From Trichomonas vaginalis G3 (lineage: Eukaryota > Parabasalia > Trichomonadida > Trichomonadidae): a stretch of 64,000 bases of DNA. Of the stretch, positions 11,176-20,395 are shown one piece after another. The position numbers and the translations under genes are program-made. How positions within the stretch are numbered: the first letter of the stretch is position 1; every line of letters begins with the position of its first letter. Under the pieces are notes generated by a model. That model was given only the letters and a program-made list of their open reading frames with translations. It searched no databases and was not told the DNA's origin. Location: the NCBI RefSeq assembly GCF_026262505.1, contig NC_067204.1, positions 12,480,522 through 12,544,521 of the forward strand, in the 5' to 3' direction.

Positions 11176-11772
11176 TTACTTGTATGGGCAAGCTGCAAGA
11201 ATGAAGTCGACTATCTCAGTCTTTGTCTTGACCAGTTGGACTGCTCTTGCGAGTACGTCTGTTTTACGGTCTCCAGCTGGTGTCTGACCTTCGTAATTGC
11301 GCATGTTCTTGAGAGCTCCAACTGTAAATGGTTGTAGGATGAAGAGTCTCTCAGACTGCTTGAGGTAGTCGTCACGGTCACGAACCGAATCTGTGGTACG
11401 AGTCGAATTGGTCGACCTTAGGGAAGAGACTGAAAGCCTGTCGTCTTCCATAGGGGCTGTGGCATACTCTTTGCGTAAACGGTTCAGACCTTCTTCGAAC
11501 TCTTGGTCTCTCTTGGATTGAGATTGGAATTGGAATTGGGGTGGAGGGTTTGACATGAACATCCAAGGGTTAGGGCAGTAAGGCATAGGCTGAGGAGGGT
11601 AGTTCGGGAAGCCTTGAGGAGGTATTTGGTAGTAATTTGGAAATTGGTAGTAATTCGGAGGTACTTGTTGGAACTGAGGTACTTGTTGGAACTGAGGTTG
11701 CTGAGGTGCAGGGGCTGGTGCTTTAGGTTCCTCTGGTTGGGATATGGGCTCGGTTGGTGGTACGTCGGACAT
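11176..11772 (-). CDS. Pro/Gln/Tyr-rich protein with C-terminal helical domain, element A
   Basis: 198 residues, start MSDVPPTEP at 11772. Residues about 20-95 are low-complexity Pro, Gln, Tyr and Phe (QFQQVPPNYYQF, repeated), followed by a charged helical region and a Ser/Thr-rich stretch, then a C-terminal domain of about 60 residues. In B and C only the first 110 residues exist and the frame runs into a palindromic cluster. The 5' side faces the 22-bp repeat array. Function unknown; a scaffold or tegument-like role is possible. Confidence 0.6.
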   Translation of the reverse strand: MSDVPPTEPISQPEEPKAPAPAPQQPQFQQVPQFQQVPPNYYQFPNYYQIPPQGFPNYPPQPMPYCPNPWMFMSNPPPQFQFQSQSKRDQEFEEGLNRLRKEYATAPMEDDRLSVSSLRSTNSTRTTDSVRDRDDYLKQSERLFILQPFTVGALKNMRNYEGQTPAGDRKTDVLARAVQLVKTKTEIVDFILAACPYK

Positions 11773-11785
11773 TCGTTTGTGGCTT

Positions 11786-12067
11786 AACCGTCGGAAGGAA
11801 AAACCTTTCCTGTCGGAAGGAAAAACCTTTCCTGTCGGAAGGAAAAACTTTTCCTGTTGGAAGAAAAAACTTTTCCTGTCGGAAGGAAAAACTTTTTCTG
11901 TCGGAAGGAAAAACTTTTCCTGAAGTTCGACCAAAAAGTTCTCAATTTTCGAAAATTTGAATGGTTTACGGACGGACAACTGGAAGAGTTCTTCCTGTCG
12001 TCGGGAAAATTTTTTCCAGTTGTCCGGAAAATTTTTTCCAGTTGTCGGGAAAATATTTTCCTGTCGG
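11786..12067. repeat. Two 22-bp repeat arrays between divergent genes, element A
   Basis: From about 11786 to 11925 a 22-bp unit CTTTTCCTGTCGGAAGGAAA(AA) repeats about six times. From about 11995 to 12065 a different 22-bp unit, TTGTC(C/G)GGAAAATTTTTTCC(AG), repeats about three times. Both are imperfect dyads (TTTTCC/GGAAAA). They lie in the divergent promoter of the Pro-rich gene and the gene at 12068. Elements B and C carry a third 22-bp unit at the same place. Confidence 0.85.
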
Positions 12068-12457
12068 ATGGAAGGACTCGGAATGCCAGAAGGATTTGAC
12101 GAGGCAATTTACCTTATAGAGATAAATGAAGTTGTTAAGCAGTACTTGCGCAGGGTAATGAAGCCCAAGGTCAAGTTCACCAGTATTTCTGGAAGGTCTA
12201 CACTTCAGCTCGAGACTTCGACTGGAATTCCAATTCAAATACCAGACGGGACAGCCTACGACGACATAAAGGACGCCAAAAGAGAAGCTCTTGTTAAGTT
12301 CCTAAACAAACGTCCTTGGATAAAAATACCAAACAAGGAGAACCCCCTACCCCATATGAAATTGGCAATTCAGTCTCTCCTTCACTTCTCGGGTCAGCCG
12401 TTCTACATAACCTGTGAAGGCGACATCCAACCAGTTCAGTCAACCTTAACGCTTTGA
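12068..12457 (+). CDS. 129-residue protein, unknown, element A
   Basis: Starts MEGLGMPEGFDEAIYLIEI, homologous to the genes at 43520 and 61040 from residue 9 onward. Predicted alpha/beta with a basic middle and the block LLHFSGQPFYITCEGDIQPV. It is transcribed away from the 22-bp array. Possible DNA-binding or regulatory partner of the array, but only by position. Confidence 0.6.
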   Translation: MEGLGMPEGFDEAIYLIEINEVVKQYLRRVMKPKVKFTSISGRSTLQLETSTGIPIQIPDGTAYDDIKDAKREALVKFLNKRPWIKIPNKENPLPHMKLAIQSLLHFSGQPFYITCEGDIQPVQSTLTL

Positions 12458-12472
12458 GTAAAAACATTTTTT

Positions 12473-12477
12473 TCATT
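12473..12477 (+). promoter_or_regulatory. Initiator-like TCATT before the gene at 12484
   Basis: TCATT nine bases before the ATG matches the trichomonad initiator TCA(Y)(T/A), which surrounds the transcription start close to the first codon. Confidence 0.4.
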
Positions 12478-12483
12478 TTTTGA

Positions 12484-13068
12484 ATGAAGCAAGTTAAATT
12501 CGTCCCACACCAATCTCAATGGACCGATGAAGAGTTTCAAGCCATGGTTGAAGGCGTTGAGAACGACATAGACGGCGAACTTGAAGGAGCTCAAACCACA
12601 ATTGCAACCAAAATTGCACAAGTCAAGGAACAGATAGCTCCACTTAAAGCTACCAAAGCTACTCTTGACCTCATGGATAGTTACCGTTTAGATGTCAAGA
12701 GTGGAATAAGACATTTAAAATTAAAACTTCTAAACTACGAAGCTATACTCCAAAAGTTAGCAGAAATGAGAAGACTTTACCAGAGCTACTTACATGTAAG
12801 GGACTTACCTTCAAGCAGTCCGACCAAAGATGAATTTTCTGACATTGTCCCAATTTTGTCCGAAAGTCAGCTCAGATGTTTTGAACTGCTCCCAACATAT
12901 CCAGAATATGAACGTTTGCCTGAACTCTTCCGCAATCTCAAAAAACGTTTTTTGGTTCTCATGTTCGAAACTTTTATCGGAAGAGACAACAAACGTTCAG
13001 AAGAAGAACAAGATATTATTTTAAACTTGTTGTATGACTTAACCGTCATAACAAGCTTTTTGAAGTAA
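12484..13068 (+). CDS. Coiled-coil protein, element A only
   Basis: 194 residues, open. Residues about 20-115 form a likely coiled coil (TTIATKIAQVKEQIAPLKAT and following), with helical regions to the end. No recognised family. It sits 26 bases after the gene at 12457 and 32 bases before the HNH gene. B and C hold a different gene pair at this position. Confidence 0.55.
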   Translation: MKQVKFVPHQSQWTDEEFQAMVEGVENDIDGELEGAQTTIATKIAQVKEQIAPLKATKATLDLMDSYRLDVKSGIRHLKLKLLNYEAILQKLAEMRRLYQSYLHVRDLPSSSPTKDEFSDIVPILSESQLRCFELLPTYPEYERLPELFRNLKKRFLVLMFETFIGRDNKRSEEEQDIILNLLYDLTVITSFLK

Positions 13069-13089
13069 AACCGTCATTCTCAAACCACT

Positions 13090-13094
13090 TCATT
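13090..13094 (+). promoter_or_regulatory. Initiator-like TCATT before the HNH gene
   Basis: TCATT eight bases before the ATG at 13101, same pattern as at 12473. Confidence 0.4.
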
Positions 13095-13100
13095 TTTTCG

Positions 13101-13793
13101 ATGTCCGAACAAGCACCGAAGCCGAACACAATAGCAGATGTCCTTTCAAGGTTGCCAGACAAGCGCCCAGTTCAAATTCAAATTATGCATTTGAAAGCTC
13201 ATCTGACAAACACCGTTAAGACTCTCCAAAGTAGTCTTATGGAAGAGATGAAGGGACTTAAAGGTGAGTTCCTCATGAACCAAGCTTCCAATGAGAAAGT
13301 CCTGAACGATTTGACGGAAACCTTGCGCATTTACGCGAGAGAGAACCGAGACCTTGCCAGACTCATCTACCGTTTCTTCGAAGAGATAGACGCCATCTGG
13401 AAGGTACTCGGAAAGGACAGAACCTCCAACACCGTAATTCGTGAGTACCAAATTGAAGAAGGAATTGTCGAGGAAGAAGAGGAAGAAGAGGAAGAAGATG
13501 AAGAAGAGAAACACGAAGAAGAGGAAGTTTGGGCAACCCTTGTTGCCGATGACGCTTACGAAATTTCCCAACCCTACCCATACCAAATCCGCAACAAGGA
13601 GACAGGCAAGGTTCTTACCCCAGTCCTCAACAACTTGGGACACTTGAACCTTAACCTTCGGAATCGCGGTTCAATCTCCATGGGCAAGCTTGTCGCAATT
13701 CAATGGGTTCCAAATCCAGACAAGAAGACGAGGGTCAGACACATTGACGGTGACAAGCTCAACAACCGTAAGGAGAACCTCGAGTGGTTCTAA
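13101..13793 (+). CDS. HNH endonuclease-type protein
   Basis: 230 residues, open. N-terminal helical region, a run of Glu/Asp near residues 115-140, then a C-terminal HNH homing-endonuclease-like domain: RGSISMGKLVAIQWVPNPD followed by RHIDGDKLNNRKENLEW, the classic signature of the HNH_3 class. Such proteins nick or cut DNA and are often selfish genes inside viral genomes. Found only in element A, so it may have arrived separately. It could instead serve the element in recombination. Confidence 0.75.
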   Translation: MSEQAPKPNTIADVLSRLPDKRPVQIQIMHLKAHLTNTVKTLQSSLMEEMKGLKGEFLMNQASNEKVLNDLTETLRIYARENRDLARLIYRFFEEIDAIWKVLGKDRTSNTVIREYQIEEGIVEEEEEEEEEDEEEKHEEEEVWATLVADDAYEISQPYPYQIRNKETGKVLTPVLNNLGHLNLNLRNRGSISMGKLVAIQWVPNPDKKTRVRHIDGDKLNNRKENLEWF

Positions 13794-13842
13794 GAGTAAA
13801 AAAATTTTATTTTAGGGGGAAACCCCGAGTAAATTTAGGTGT

Positions 13843-14106
13843 TTAGTTCATTAAGTGGGTTAAATTAAGGGTAATTTGGACAATTAGCTCCCGACCTCTG
13901 AATTGGACTCTTTCGTCATCCCAGTTGCGTAGGAGGTCGTCCCAGAGGAGTTGGTAGAATTGCCAATCCAAGGACGATTTGTCCTCCCAGGCATTGAGGA
14001 TGTACTGCTCGTAGAGTTTCATGACCTCTGCCTTGCACCAGACACCCTCTCCCTTGGAACGTAAGGCTTCTTCGAAGTGCTCGAATGCGATTGGCTGCGG
14101 GACCAT
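13843..14106 (-). CDS. Small protein, unknown, element A
   Basis: 87 residues from the ATG at 14106 (MVPQPIAFEHFEEALRSKGE). Trp- and Asp-rich, predicted helical (DWQFYQLLWDDLLRNW). Ends facing the HNH gene. No homologue in B or C. Confidence 0.5.
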   Translation of the reverse strand: MVPQPIAFEHFEEALRSKGEGVWCKAEVMKLYEQYILNAWEDKSSLDWQFYQLLWDDLLRNWDDERVQFRGRELIVQITLNLTHLMN

Positions 14107-14136
14107 CTGAAATGACACTTTTTGTCCGTTTGGTCA

Positions 14137-14244
14137 ATGTTCGTGTCTCGTGTCATAGTCGACGAAAATACAAACAAACAGGTTATATATGAGTTTGAGA
14201 CCAAGAATGGTGTAACTCGACCTGTCCGATTCAAATTCGAATAA
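14137..14244 (+). CDS. Possible 35-residue protein
   Basis: Short open frame MFVSRVIVDENTNKQVIYEF continuing to a stop TAA followed by AAA. Alternating hydrophobic pattern suggests beta strands. It fills the gap between the divergent start of the gene at 14106 and the end of the polymerase. Too short to be sure. Confidence 0.3.
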   Translation: MFVSRVIVDENTNKQVIYEFETKNGVTRPVRFKFE

Positions 14245-14251
14245 AAATTTT

Positions 14252-16405
14252 TTACTTCATGCAATGTTTTATTTCTGTGCCGTCTTCAAGTATGCCCCAG
14301 TACTTACGCTTGGAGAGGACATGAACTTCGGTGAAAATTTTGTCCAATTTGAATTGACCCATCTTTTCACCGACCATTCCCATTTCAATGAGTTTGTTAT
14401 AGCCTTCTTCGTTCGTCATGAGTGCGTCAATGTTCTCATAGTAAACCTTCACTTTGGATTTGACTTCGGAGAAGAATTTGTTGTAGTTGTCAAGGACTGC
14501 CTTTGCGAACTGAGGATAGGACCAATGTTCGACAATAGGTTTTAATGTGGTTACTAAGCCACTTTGACCTTGAGTGAATTCGTACTTCAAAACAAAAGGA
14601 GAAAACCTTTCAACAAAGTTGTCGACCTTCTCATAATGTTTACTCTTCATCTCTTGAGGTTTCTTAATGGAATATCCCCATGTCGAATTCATAAGCAATT
14701 TGAGTGTCATTGCAAGTTTGGGGTTTGAAGCTTTCCTAATATCATACAGTTGTTGTATGACTTTTCCAACTGTATAGTTCCTTCCTGGGAACTCACCGTC
14801 TTCGTTTGGAATTCCAGTCGGGATATATTGGACAAACCTCATGTATGCAGCGTTAAGGTCGACATAGTATATCTTTTCATCTGAGTCGAACTTGTCGCAA
14901 CCAATTGGTCCAGTTTGTGGAAATTCAAGTGAGTCTCTTATCTTCTGAGAAACTTCTCCTGTTATCTCATAAACATCGTCGAAGCAACCTGTTTCATATA
15001 AAACCTTCTGACCTAACTCAGAAGCTCTCCAATACAATTTGACGTCAATTGGATGTCTCAATGGAAGTTTGTTTATAGCATCTTGAAGTTCTTGCAACCT
15101 CATTGGAAGTTCTTCTGGTTCAGGTTGGTATCCGAACAATCCAACTCCTTTTGGAATTGTGTACTTCTTTTGTACTAGAACTTTGTCTGGAACAACTTTT
15201 GGTCTTGCTAACAGTGAAAAGTTTGTTTCGTCTTTTGGTACAAAAGTTTCTGTCAGCTTGTCATCTGGAATTGGTTCCAACAAACCTTTCTCGAAAAGAA
15301 TGTTTACAGCTCTGACAATGTTGCACTTGCCTTTTCCGAACAATGGGTTTGTAAGACTTTCGTTCAACATGAAGTGGTTGTGGACAATTGCAATCTTCAA
15401 CCATGGTAAGTCTTTGTCAACAACATAGTCGTCATGTGAAGAACCTTTAGCTGTAGGTATGTTGACTCGGATATTGACATTTGCCAACGGTGCAATTTTT
15501 GCCAATTGACCTCTGAGAATGTACCTTGTCTTCACACATGACTCAAGATACTTCATTTTCTCATCTGTAACAAGACCAGAGTTCCTGAGACATGTAAGAA
15601 TACAAGGTTCATTGACAATTGTTTCAATTGAATTGTAAATTCCATACCTTGTCAAGTCAATGTCAGACTTATTTATGAAGGGGAAGTATCCAGCATGTTG
15701 TCTGACTGCTTGAGGGTTAGGTTGGTACCATTCGAACTTCACGCTTACAATTCCTTCAATTGCATTCAAAATGTCTGAGTCGGAGTCAACCATTTGTTCT
15801 CTCTTTGTAGTCTTGAAAGCGTCAAGAAGCATTGCAGCTGTTGTGACATTGCCATGTGCATAGTAAATGTGACCATCCAAATCTGTTATGGTCAATCTGA
15901 GATTGTATCCTTTCTTATTTCCATCTTGAATTGCAGCAAGTACTCCCATGAAGCCTTCTTTGTTCTTTCCTTCGTCAAAGTTTACTGTAAAGGTTCGACC
16001 AGAAGTAATTTGACTTCTAACTTCACGGTACTTTTCATATGCATATCTTGTTCTTTCCATGGGAGCATGTGCGTCTTCACCTTTTCCTTTTTTCCTTCTC
16101 AAAGGATGCAATTGTTCGTCATGTTTCCAGTAGAATCTGGCAAAGCCGTCGTGTCCTTCAACCTGTGGCTCAGTAACATCGAAAGGCATGTCCATAAGAC
16201 GTTCTTCTTCTAACCTCTCTAGTCTGTTTGGATAATTTGCACGTGCTGTTTCCAAATCCATTTCGTAGCGAAGACCAGACAATTTGTCATAGACTTTTAT
16301 GGGTCTTCCCTTCCTATATTTAAACTTCTTCGAAACTCTCCAGCCATATCTTTCTAACTCTGCTTTTATTCTAGCAGACCTTCTATCCATTCTATACGGG
16401 GGCAT
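14252..16405 (-). CDS. Short family-B DNA polymerase, element A
   Basis: 717 residues, open. Motif A YYVDLNAAYM near residue 513, motif B LLMNSTWGYS near 567, candidate motif C YYENIDALM near 654. These mark a family-B polymerase of the viral or protein-primed group, the usual replicase of Polintons. The length is well below the 1000 or more residues common for Polinton polymerases, and no clear 3'-5' exonuclease signature was seen in the first half. Start MPPYRMDRR was chosen because it is conserved with B and C and follows an AAAATAAAAATGCC-type leader. Confidence 0.85.
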   Translation of the reverse strand: MPPYRMDRRSARIKAELERYGWRVSKKFKYRKGRPIKVYDKLSGLRYEMDLETARANYPNRLERLEEERLMDMPFDVTEPQVEGHDGFARFYWKHDEQLHPLRRKKGKGEDAHAPMERTRYAYEKYREVRSQITSGRTFTVNFDEGKNKEGFMGVLAAIQDGNKKGYNLRLTITDLDGHIYYAHGNVTTAAMLLDAFKTTKREQMVDSDSDILNAIEGIVSVKFEWYQPNPQAVRQHAGYFPFINKSDIDLTRYGIYNSIETIVNEPCILTCLRNSGLVTDEKMKYLESCVKTRYILRGQLAKIAPLANVNIRVNIPTAKGSSHDDYVVDKDLPWLKIAIVHNHFMLNESLTNPLFGKGKCNIVRAVNILFEKGLLEPIPDDKLTETFVPKDETNFSLLARPKVVPDKVLVQKKYTIPKGVGLFGYQPEPEELPMRLQELQDAINKLPLRHPIDVKLYWRASELGQKVLYETGCFDDVYEITGEVSQKIRDSLEFPQTGPIGCDKFDSDEKIYYVDLNAAYMRFVQYIPTGIPNEDGEFPGRNYTVGKVIQQLYDIRKASNPKLAMTLKLLMNSTWGYSIKKPQEMKSKHYEKVDNFVERFSPFVLKYEFTQGQSGLVTTLKPIVEHWSYPQFAKAVLDNYNKFFSEVKSKVKVYYENIDALMTNEEGYNKLIEMGMVGEKMGQFKLDKIFTEVHVLSKRKYWGILEDGTEIKHCMK

Positions 16406-16434
16406 TTTTATAAAAATAAAAAAATGTTTTTTCT

Positions 16435-17019
16435 TTACTTTACGTAACCTCCTGCTACCAGAAGTCTTTGACGCCAACCCATACCAGCTAATGAAGGTTG
16501 GCTTGGTTTAGTTTGGAAACTAACCTTTGGTTTTGGTTTTTCTTCAGTTTGTGGCTTCCCTTCTTCTATCGGTTTTTCGTCACTTTTCGGTTCCTCTGAC
16601 TTTACCTCACCTGCAGGAACAGTTGTGTCGTCAACATCTTCGTAAATATCATATGCCATTTGTTTTTGTTTTCCTTTCAACTTTTTGTGTTTGTTGTAAA
16701 GTTTAGAATATTTCGACTCTAAGTCAATGAGATGTTCTATAATGAACTGTTGGTCAGTGAAGTAAACTTTTCCATCTGTTGTCTCGAAAGCTCCTTCAGA
16801 CTTCAATATTTTATTTGTGAGAGTCTGTTTCTTTTTTGAGATACTAGCCGTTCCATTTCTATGAAAAGTGACTTTGTAGTTAGGGTTTGTATTTCCAGAC
16901 CTGGCACTTTCTATTATTGAATTTTTCTCTTCATCTGTAAGTTCTTTGACAGGTTTTGACAATGGTTCTGAACTTTTTGTTTGTGGTGTCAAATCTACCG
17001 TTTCAACTTCTTCGGTCAT
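16435..17019 (-). CDS. Charged protein behind the polymerase, element A
   Basis: 194 residues, open. Acidic N-terminus, basic middle, possible coiled coil (LESKYSKLYNKHKKLKGKQK), Pro/Glu/Lys-rich linker and a short conserved C-terminus (GMGWRQRLLVAGGYVK). In element B only this C-terminal end is present, beside the junction with element C. Leader TTTTTACTGAGATGAAATG is shared with the gene at 17191. Function unknown. Confidence 0.55.
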   Translation of the reverse strand: MTEEVETVDLTPQTKSSEPLSKPVKELTDEEKNSIIESARSGNTNPNYKVTFHRNGTASISKKKQTLTNKILKSEGAFETTDGKVYFTDQQFIIEHLIDLESKYSKLYNKHKKLKGKQKQMAYDIYEDVDDTTVPAGEVKSEEPKSDEKPIEEGKPQTEEKPKPKVSFQTKPSQPSLAGMGWRQRLLVAGGYVK

Positions 17020-17037
17020 TTCATCTCAGTAAAAATT

Positions 17038-17191
17038 TTAGTTTGTTTTGTTTTCAACTGGTTGTTTAGGTTTTTTAAGTCGGTCTAAAACTTCCTGAGG
17101 TATAGGAAGAATTGACAAACACGTGGTTGTGTAACTGCTGGAAGCGACAAATCCATCTTGAACCCATTTGTCTCAATGCTGTATTGTTCAT
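17038..17191 (-). pseudogene. Short gene, unknown, element A
   Basis: About 50 codons beginning MNNTALRQMG after the same leader as the gene at 17019 (TTTTTACTGAGATGAAATG). C-terminal part Pro/Lys-rich. One or two breaks. Family not recognised. Confidence 0.4.
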
Positions 17192-17197
17192 TTCATC

Positions 17198-17610
17198 TCA
17201 GTAAAAAACTTTACATTCCCACGTTTGAGGCGGTTGAGGTTGGTTATTGTTTACCCATTGTTGTGCATGGTTATATCCTCTGTTAAAGAATCTTTCACCT
17301 TGGTCCATATAGTGTCCTGCTTGGTTATAGTAGTCATTTGCTTTGTTATAATAGTTTCCTGCTTGTCTTCCTACATTGTCCATCCATCCTTGAACTTTTC
17401 CTCTTGTTTCAGGATTTGGAATAAGATTTGTTGCATCTCGTGCTACATCCCAACCTTTCTGTACAGTTTGTATAATAGGTTGTGCTTTCTCTTTCAGTAT
17501 ACCTAATGTACTCAAATCTTCCTTCCAACTCCAAATACACCTCTGGCTATTGTTCCCACTGCGGGCAAAAATCTGGATGCAACTCCTGCTAATGCGCCAA
17601 ATAAACCCAT
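17198..17610 (-). pseudogene. Small capsid-accessory protein with amphipathic N-terminus
   Basis: N-terminus MGLFGALAGVASRFLPAVG is Gly/Ala/Leu-rich and amphipathic, reminiscent of the membrane-active start of adenovirus protein VI and Polinton minor capsid proteins. The remainder is Asn/Tyr/Gln-rich with repeated YYNKANDYYNQAGHY-like blocks. One or two breaks. The role in membrane disruption is inferred from composition only. Confidence 0.45.
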
Positions 17611-17628
17611 TTCTTATCAGGGTAAAAA

Positions 17629-18582
17629 ATGACGAATCCAAACAAGGACCCCTATGTTTCTAAAGCGACAAAGAAAGCACTCATGATAAAAATCTTTAGT
17701 TCAACACCAAATGCTTGGTTTATGGATATCTTGGAAACATTCCGAGGTATAGAGAAGATGGACCACCATACTGGTAATATTTGTCGTCAAAACAAAGATA
17801 CTGTGAAGCCATACCATTACAGTCCAAAAATATTTTAGATGTGAAAACTGCTTTGACAATATTCGTTGACAAATACCATCCAACAAAACTGACATCTGAC
17901 TGTGAAAGTTCTTTCAAATCAGACGATATTAAAAACTATCTGCGTTCAAAAAATGTAAACCAATATTTCATTGTCGACCAAAACCATTCTGCTCTTGGTG
18001 TCATTGACAGTTGTATAAAAATCTTAAGAGACTTAAACCAACCACAAGGTGGTGAGGTAGATGAAATGTCATATGACGACAAATATAGACACTTCTCCAT
18101 GGCAAAGATGAGACAAGTTTTAAATATTTACAATAGCCGTAAACAAAAAGGTTTGGGAAACCACTCCCCGAAGAAATGAAAAACAACCCCGACTTAGAGA
18201 AAGACTATATATTTAATAGTTTAGTCAAAAGAGACAAACAAGAAAGAATGCCAGGCTTCAAACTTCAGAAAGGTGACAAAGTAAAAATAGAAATACCTAA
18301 ACGCGACCCATATGAAAATACTATTGACTATGACAACAATGGGAACTCGACAGGTACTCACCTTCGTGTTCGTAAAATAGAAGAAAGTATACAAGAGAAT
18401 ATTATGAAGTTTTAGGCAAACATGGCAAAATGTACAGACTGCAAGCAGAAGATAAAACTACTATTGTCAGACCTCGTTTCAAACTTGTCAAAGTTCAAGG
18501 TGGTATACTTTCAAAGACAGTTCCTAACAAATATAAGACAACTCCTGACGAATATGCTAAAGAAGTTGAAAATGACGACTAA
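17629..18582 (+). pseudogene. Polinton-type integrase, element A
   Basis: Retroviral-like (rve) integrase core: FVDKYHPTKLTSDCESSF and DQNHSALGVIDSCIKILRDL correspond to the second acidic motif and the Polinton form of the third. A C-terminal SH3/chromo-like part follows (GDKVKIEIPKRDPYE). It would catalyse insertion of the element ends. Three or four breaks. Its stop codon overlaps the stop of the convergent fibre-like gene by two bases. Confidence 0.8.
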
Positions 18583-20377
18583 GCAATTCTATACCATGCG
18601 TAAACTGTCATGTAAGGTGGCATGTATTCTTTACTTTGTCCCGTTGTTTGCGTATATCCTGAAACGAAATGTGTATGGTTTCCTTCTCCCTGAGTGTCAT
18701 CCAGTAACAATTTATAGCAAACTTAACGTCGTCTTTAACATCATATCCTTTACCTTTTGTCATTCTGACCAATCCAATATCTATGCTTATGCCAACCTGC
18801 TTGAGATGTACTTAAATCTATGTAGTGACTGTGTGCAGGTAAATTTTCACCTGAAATCGTTTTACTTCCACCTGTTTCCTTTGAAGAGTTTGCACAATAC
18901 AAAAACCTGTCGACTATTTGTTCCATGCACCAACACCAAACATTGCTTGAGGACCTCCTGCTTCCATAGATGTATAAATAGAACCTACTGGGTTCATTAA
19001 ATCAAACATATGAGACATTATAGGATTGTCTCTTTTGAACTTAAAATATAGTGCAACTATTTCAGGTTTCTTCTGGTTCATGTCAGAATAATTTTTTATA
19101 ATATAATCTTATGTTTTCAGGGTAGGTAAAGTCTTGACTATAATATTTATTTCTGTCATCTTCATAATAGTATACTATTCTCGTTTTTTCTATTGCATTA
19201 TATCTTTTATATCTATAATATTCTAAATATAATGTTAGCTTTTGTTCATCTACATGTGGTGTTCTGACGTCATCTCCATAGTCATAATAATATGGTGTTG
19301 GAGCTGGGTCAGGCAATGTCATATCTGTCATTTCATAAACTCTTAAAATATTTCTTTTGTTCGTCTCCATATAAGTTTAAGTAGCAGTTGTTGTCTAATG
19401 GAACTTTAACTTGTGTACCATCGTTCTTTTTATAGCTTACATACATTTCATTGTTATTTTTCGGAATGAGTTTATACCGTGTACCATTTTCTAAGGACTG
19501 TACCAACTGCCATCTAAAATATTTGTTTTCTTCATTGACAGAAAAGTCACCAACCATAGTTTCAATATTTTTTGTTCCTAGCAAACTTTGGTATATTTCA
19601 TTGACATATGTTTTATCTGCTTTATTTTCAAGGCTAACGTTTAAGTCTGTTATTTCAGAAGATGTATGTGTATGTCCAACGGCACTTTTTCCTGTTTAAG
19701 GTTTCTTGTAAGTTTGTAATATTTGCAATGGTATGTGTATGTCCAACGTCCTTTTCCTGTTTAAGGTTTCTTGTAAGTTTGCAATATTTGCAATGGTATG
19801 TGTATGTCCAACGTCACTTTTCCTGTTTAAGGTTTCTTGTAAGTTTGTTATTTCAGATATAGTATGTGTATGTCCAACGTCACTTTTCCTGTTTAAGGTT
19901 TCTTGTAAGTTTGTTATTTCAGATATAGTATGTGTATGAGTCTTTTTAGAATATTCGTTTTCAGCTCTTGTCACTTCACTTGACATTTTATTGTCAACAT
20001 ATGTTTTGTCTGCTAGTTCAGGATGAGTATGTTCTTTTGTTGCATAAGCTTTGTTAGCTCTTTTCTTCTTTTTGCTATTGCATCGTCTACATATTCTTTG
20101 TCAGCTTTGTTGCAACATCTGCTTTCAAAAGAAGTTCAGATATAGGTTTCTCGTTTAAAGTTCCTTTTGTTGGATTTATACAGACAGTATGGTTCTTATT
20201 GTCTTGAAACAGAAACTCATCTGTCATTGGGTTTAATGTCAGTTTTAAGTTTCCTTCTTTCAATGACTCAGATATCTTAGAATAGTTTGAAAAGTTTGTT
20301 GTGTTCTTATTTAGAGCTTGCATAATGAGTTGTCGGTTGTGTTGTATTTCTCTCATAGACGCTGTTTCATTTGACAT
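18579..20377 (-). pseudogene. Phage-tail-fibre-like protein region with collar-type tip
   Basis: From the 5' side: N-terminal helical part (MSNETASMREIQHNRQLIMQ), KADKTYVD-type coiled segments, at least three 22-residue repeats with HTHTISEITNLQETLNRK, beta-rich segments, then a tip with NPVGSIYTS, FGVGAWNK, LPAHSHYIDLS and MPPYMTVYAWYRIA. The repeats and the PAHSH...MPPY...W.R pattern are those of phage and prophage side-tail fibres and tail-collar domains, which bind cell surfaces. It may be one gene or two neighbouring genes. About eight breaks. Confidence 0.7.
19675..19955 (-). repeat. 66-bp tandem repeats in the fibre-like gene
   Basis: Four or so near-identical 66-bp units, each coding for GHTHTISEITNLQETLNRK plus three residues. 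Neighbouring units differ at few bases, which implies recent homogenisation or slippage. Confidence 0.85.
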
Positions 20378-20395
20378 TTTTATTCTAGATAAAAT

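Noticed and set aside
11784-12107. Frames across the 22-bp arrays as separate genes
   Set aside because: Arrays are open in several frames on both strands because of composition; no conserved product between elements.
15103-16213. Plus-strand frames opposite the polymerase
   Set aside because: Shadows of the minus-strand polymerase gene, repeated only because the polymerase is repeated.
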